Below, in pieces: positions 5,546 to 7,020 of a stretch of DNA of 7,020 bases. Made by a program: the position numbers and the translations under genes. How positions within the stretch are numbered: the first letter of the stretch is position 1; each line of letters starts with the position of its first letter. The notes below the pieces were generated by a model, which worked only from the letters and a program-made list of their open reading frames with translations, had not been told where the DNA came from and made no database searches. The stretch lies in assembly GCA_947458305.1 (NCBI GenBank), contig CANGZO010000121.1, positions 1-7,020 on the forward strand, read 5' to 3'. This stretch comes from Comamonadaceae bacterium. Its GTDB lineage: Bacteria > Pseudomonadota > Gammaproteobacteria > Burkholderiales > Burkholderiaceae_C.

Positions 5546-6322
5546 ATGAACTTTTTAGCAGCCGACGTCGTGGAGAGGTTCTACACCTTTTTGTGGCCCA
5601 TGCTGCGCATCTCGGCCCTCATGATCACGGCCCCGATTTTTTCACTCAGTGCCTTCAACACCCGCTTGCGCATCCTGTTGGCCTTGGTATTGACTTGGTT
5701 GGTGTACCCCCTGCACACCTGGCCAGTGGTCGACCCCACCTCGGCTCAGGGCTTGGTAGAGGTTTTCAACCAGATCATGATCGGTGCCACCATGGGCCTG
5801 ATCTTGCAAGTGGTGGTGGGCGCCGTGGTGGTGGCGGGCCAAAGCATTGCTGCCGCCATGGGCCTGTCCATGGCCAACATGATCGACCCCAACATGGGCA
5901 ACGTACCCACCATTTCACAGCTGCTGATCGTGATGTCCTCCCTCATCTTTGTCGGCTTTGGGGGGCACGCCATCATGCTCGGTTTGATTTTGGAGTCATT
6001 CCACAGCCTGCCCATCGGCACCTCCATCATGAACCAGGCAGTCTATGGCCGCGTTTTGCAATGGAGCTCCATGGTCTTTTTGGGCGCGGTACTCATGGCA
6101 CTGCCGGTCATGGTGGCACTTTTGTTCATCAACGTGGGCTTGGGTGTGGTCACCCGCGCGGCGCCCAGTTTGAACATTTTTGCCGTCGGCTTTCCCGCCA
6201 TGATCATGGCGGGATTTGTGATCTTGATCATCTCCATGGACAGCATTGGTGGGCGCATCAACTGGCTTTGGGTGCAGGGTTTTTCTGTCGTGCGTGAAAT
6301 CCTAGGAGTTTCCCGTGTCTGA
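5546..6322 (+). CDS. fliR: Flagellar export gate protein FliR
   Basis: FliR is the single-copy subunit that closes the helical FliP5-FliR1 channel and contacts FlhB. The product has 258 residues, the usual length, with about six hydrophobic segments (roughly 12-32, 41-56, 75-98, 124-150, 173-199, 211-231). Conserved features are GQSIAAAMGLSMANMIDP (98-115) and RAAPSLNIFAVGFP (204-217). The ATG at 5546 gives the normal N-terminus. The frame stays open upstream to 5423, but that would overlap fliQ and add 41 non-homologous residues. The ribosome binding site is weak. The last 8 bp overlap the flhB start. Confidence 0.97.
   Translation: MNFLAADVVERFYTFLWPMLRISALMITAPIFSLSAFNTRLRILLALVLTWLVYPLHTWPVVDPTSAQGLVEVFNQIMIGATMGLILQVVVGAVVVAGQSIAAAMGLSMANMIDPNMGNVPTISQLLIVMSSLIFVGFGGHAIMLGLILESFHSLPIGTSIMNQAVYGRVLQWSSMVFLGAVLMALPVMVALLFINVGLGVVTRAAPSLNIFAVGFPAMIMAGFVILIISMDSIGGRINWLWVQGFSVVREILGVSRV
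6304..6308 (+). promoter_or_regulatory. Strong ribosome binding site for flhB inside fliR
   Basis: AGGAG lies 6 bases before the GTG at 6315, within the last codons of fliR. It is the best ribosome binding site of the export-gate genes and decides the non-ATG start of flhB. The overlap with fliR suggests coupled translation of two proteins that contact each other. Confidence 0.75.
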
Positions 6323-7020
6323 CAGCGCCCAAGAAAAAACCGAAGAACCCACGGCGCACAAGCTCAACAAAGCGCGCCAAGACGGTGAGGTTCCTCGATC
6401 CATCGAGTTGCCAGCGGCCGTCATCGTCATCGGCGTGTTTTTGCTGCTCATGTTGACCGGCGGCTGGCTGGTCAAACGCTTGACCACCGTGTTTGCACAA
6501 GGCTTTGTGTTCGATCGTCAACTGATCGAAAAGCCCCTGCTGCTGCCCGCCCACTTTGGCGAACACCTATTGGCCGCCTTCGTTCTTTTGCTGCCCATCA
6601 TCGCTTTCACGGTGGTGGCCGCCATCATCGCCTCGGTCATGACCGGTGGCTTTGTGTTTTCATTCAAAGCGGTCATGCCCAAAGGCTCCAAGATCGACCC
6701 GATTGGCGGTTTCAAGCGCATTTTCGGCACCCATGCCATCGTCGAATTGTGCAAAGCCATCCTCAAGTTTCTTTTGGTGGCCGGTGTGCTGTGGTGGTCT
6801 TTGCTGGCCCACATGAACACGCTGGTTGAAATTGGCCGAATGGATTTGGAGCCCGCCCTCAGCGCTGCAGGCTTCATGATCATCGAGTCAGGCTTGTGGG
6901 TGGCCTTGAGCCTGGCGGTGATCGCCATGATCGATGTGCCTTATCAAAAATACGCCTTCACCAAGCGCATGAAGATGTCCATGCAAGAGATCAAGGACGA
7001 ATTCAAGCAAATGGAAGGCA
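6315..7020 (+). CDS. flhB: Flagellar export switch protein FlhB, N-terminal part (cut by right window edge)
   Basis: FlhB wraps around the FliPQR gate and controls which substrates are exported; FliK triggers its switch after self-cleavage at an NPTH site. The first 235 residues are present. The N-terminus has EKTEEPTAHKLNKARQDGEV (7-26), the family's cytoplasmic signature. Four membrane segments are seen at about 33-50, 84-108, 143-164 and 184-206. FKAVMPKGSKIDPIGGFKRI (117-136) is the conserved loop between helices 2 and 3. KMSMQEIKDEFKQMEG (220-235) is the start of the cytoplasmic linker. The NPTH autocleavage site, normally near residue 269, falls just beyond the window and cannot be checked. 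The start is GTG at 6315, supported by AGGAG 6 bases upstream; the gene overlaps fliR by 8 bp. Confidence 0.97.
   Translation, partial: MSDSAQEKTEEPTAHKLNKARQDGEVPRSIELPAAVIVIGVFLLLMLTGGWLVKRLTTVFAQGFVFDRQLIEKPLLLPAHFGEHLLAAFVLLLPIIAFTVVAAIIASVMTGGFVFSFKAVMPKGSKIDPIGGFKRIFGTHAIVELCKAILKFLLVAGVLWWSLLAHMNTLVEIGRMDLEPALSAAGFMIIESGLWVALSLAVIAMIDVPYQKYAFTKRMKMSMQEIKDEFKQMEG

Noticed and set aside
6114..6129. TGGCAC inside fliR as an internal sigma-54 promoter
   Set aside because: The -12 GC is missing at the required spacing and the site is inside coding sequence.
1..7020. Non-flagellar type III secretion (virulence injectisome) locus
   Set aside because: FliK, FliL, FliM, FliN and FliO signatures and their order are flagellar, and injectisome-specific genes such as needle or secretin components are absent from the window.

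Overview
This window is part of a bacterial flagellar gene cluster and carries ten flagellar genes in two divergent blocks. Nine form one co-directional run on the plus strand: fliK, fliL, fliM, fliN, fliO, fliP, fliQ, fliR and flhB (cut by the right edge). The tenth, flhA, runs off the left edge on the minus strand. The medium-high GC content, heavy use of TTG and CTG leucine codons, the short FliN and FliO and the overall sequence style suggest a Gram-negative proteobacterium. My best guess is a betaproteobacterium of the order Burkholderiales (Comamonadaceae-like). The taxonomic guess is inference; the flagellar identity is not in doubt.

Layout. Positions 1-499 (minus) hold the first 166 codons of flhA. 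Positions 500-722 are the only sizeable intergenic region. It contains two divergent sequences matching the sigma-54 (RpoN) -24/-12 promoter consensus: TGGCACG-N4-TTGCT reading toward flhA (552-567) and TGGTGCG-N4-TTGCT reading toward fliK (615-630). It also holds several inverted repeats and a 7-bp-stem hairpin in the predicted fliK leader. From 723 to the right edge the genes are packed with gaps of 11-30 bp or short overlaps (fliO/fliP share ATGA; fliR/flhB overlap by 8 bp), which indicates one transcription unit.

Function. FliP, FliQ, FliR, FlhB and FlhA are the membrane core of the flagellar type III export gate, and FliO assists its assembly. FliK is the exported hook-length ruler that switches FlhB substrate specificity. 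FliM and FliN build the cytoplasmic C-ring switch that receives the chemotaxis signal, and FliL is a membrane protein associated with the stator and basal body. The block therefore encodes export gate, rotor switch and hook-length control together, in the fliLMNOPQR-flhB order familiar from polar flagellates such as Pseudomonas. Here fliK stands at the head, and flhA has been separated onto the opposite strand behind its own promoter.

I found no mobile element, CRISPR array, RNA gene or undescribed system. The most interesting signals are the paired divergent sigma-54-type promoters, the split of flhA from flhB, a C8 tract in fliK whose slippage would truncate the protein, and a weakened CheY-binding motif in FliM.
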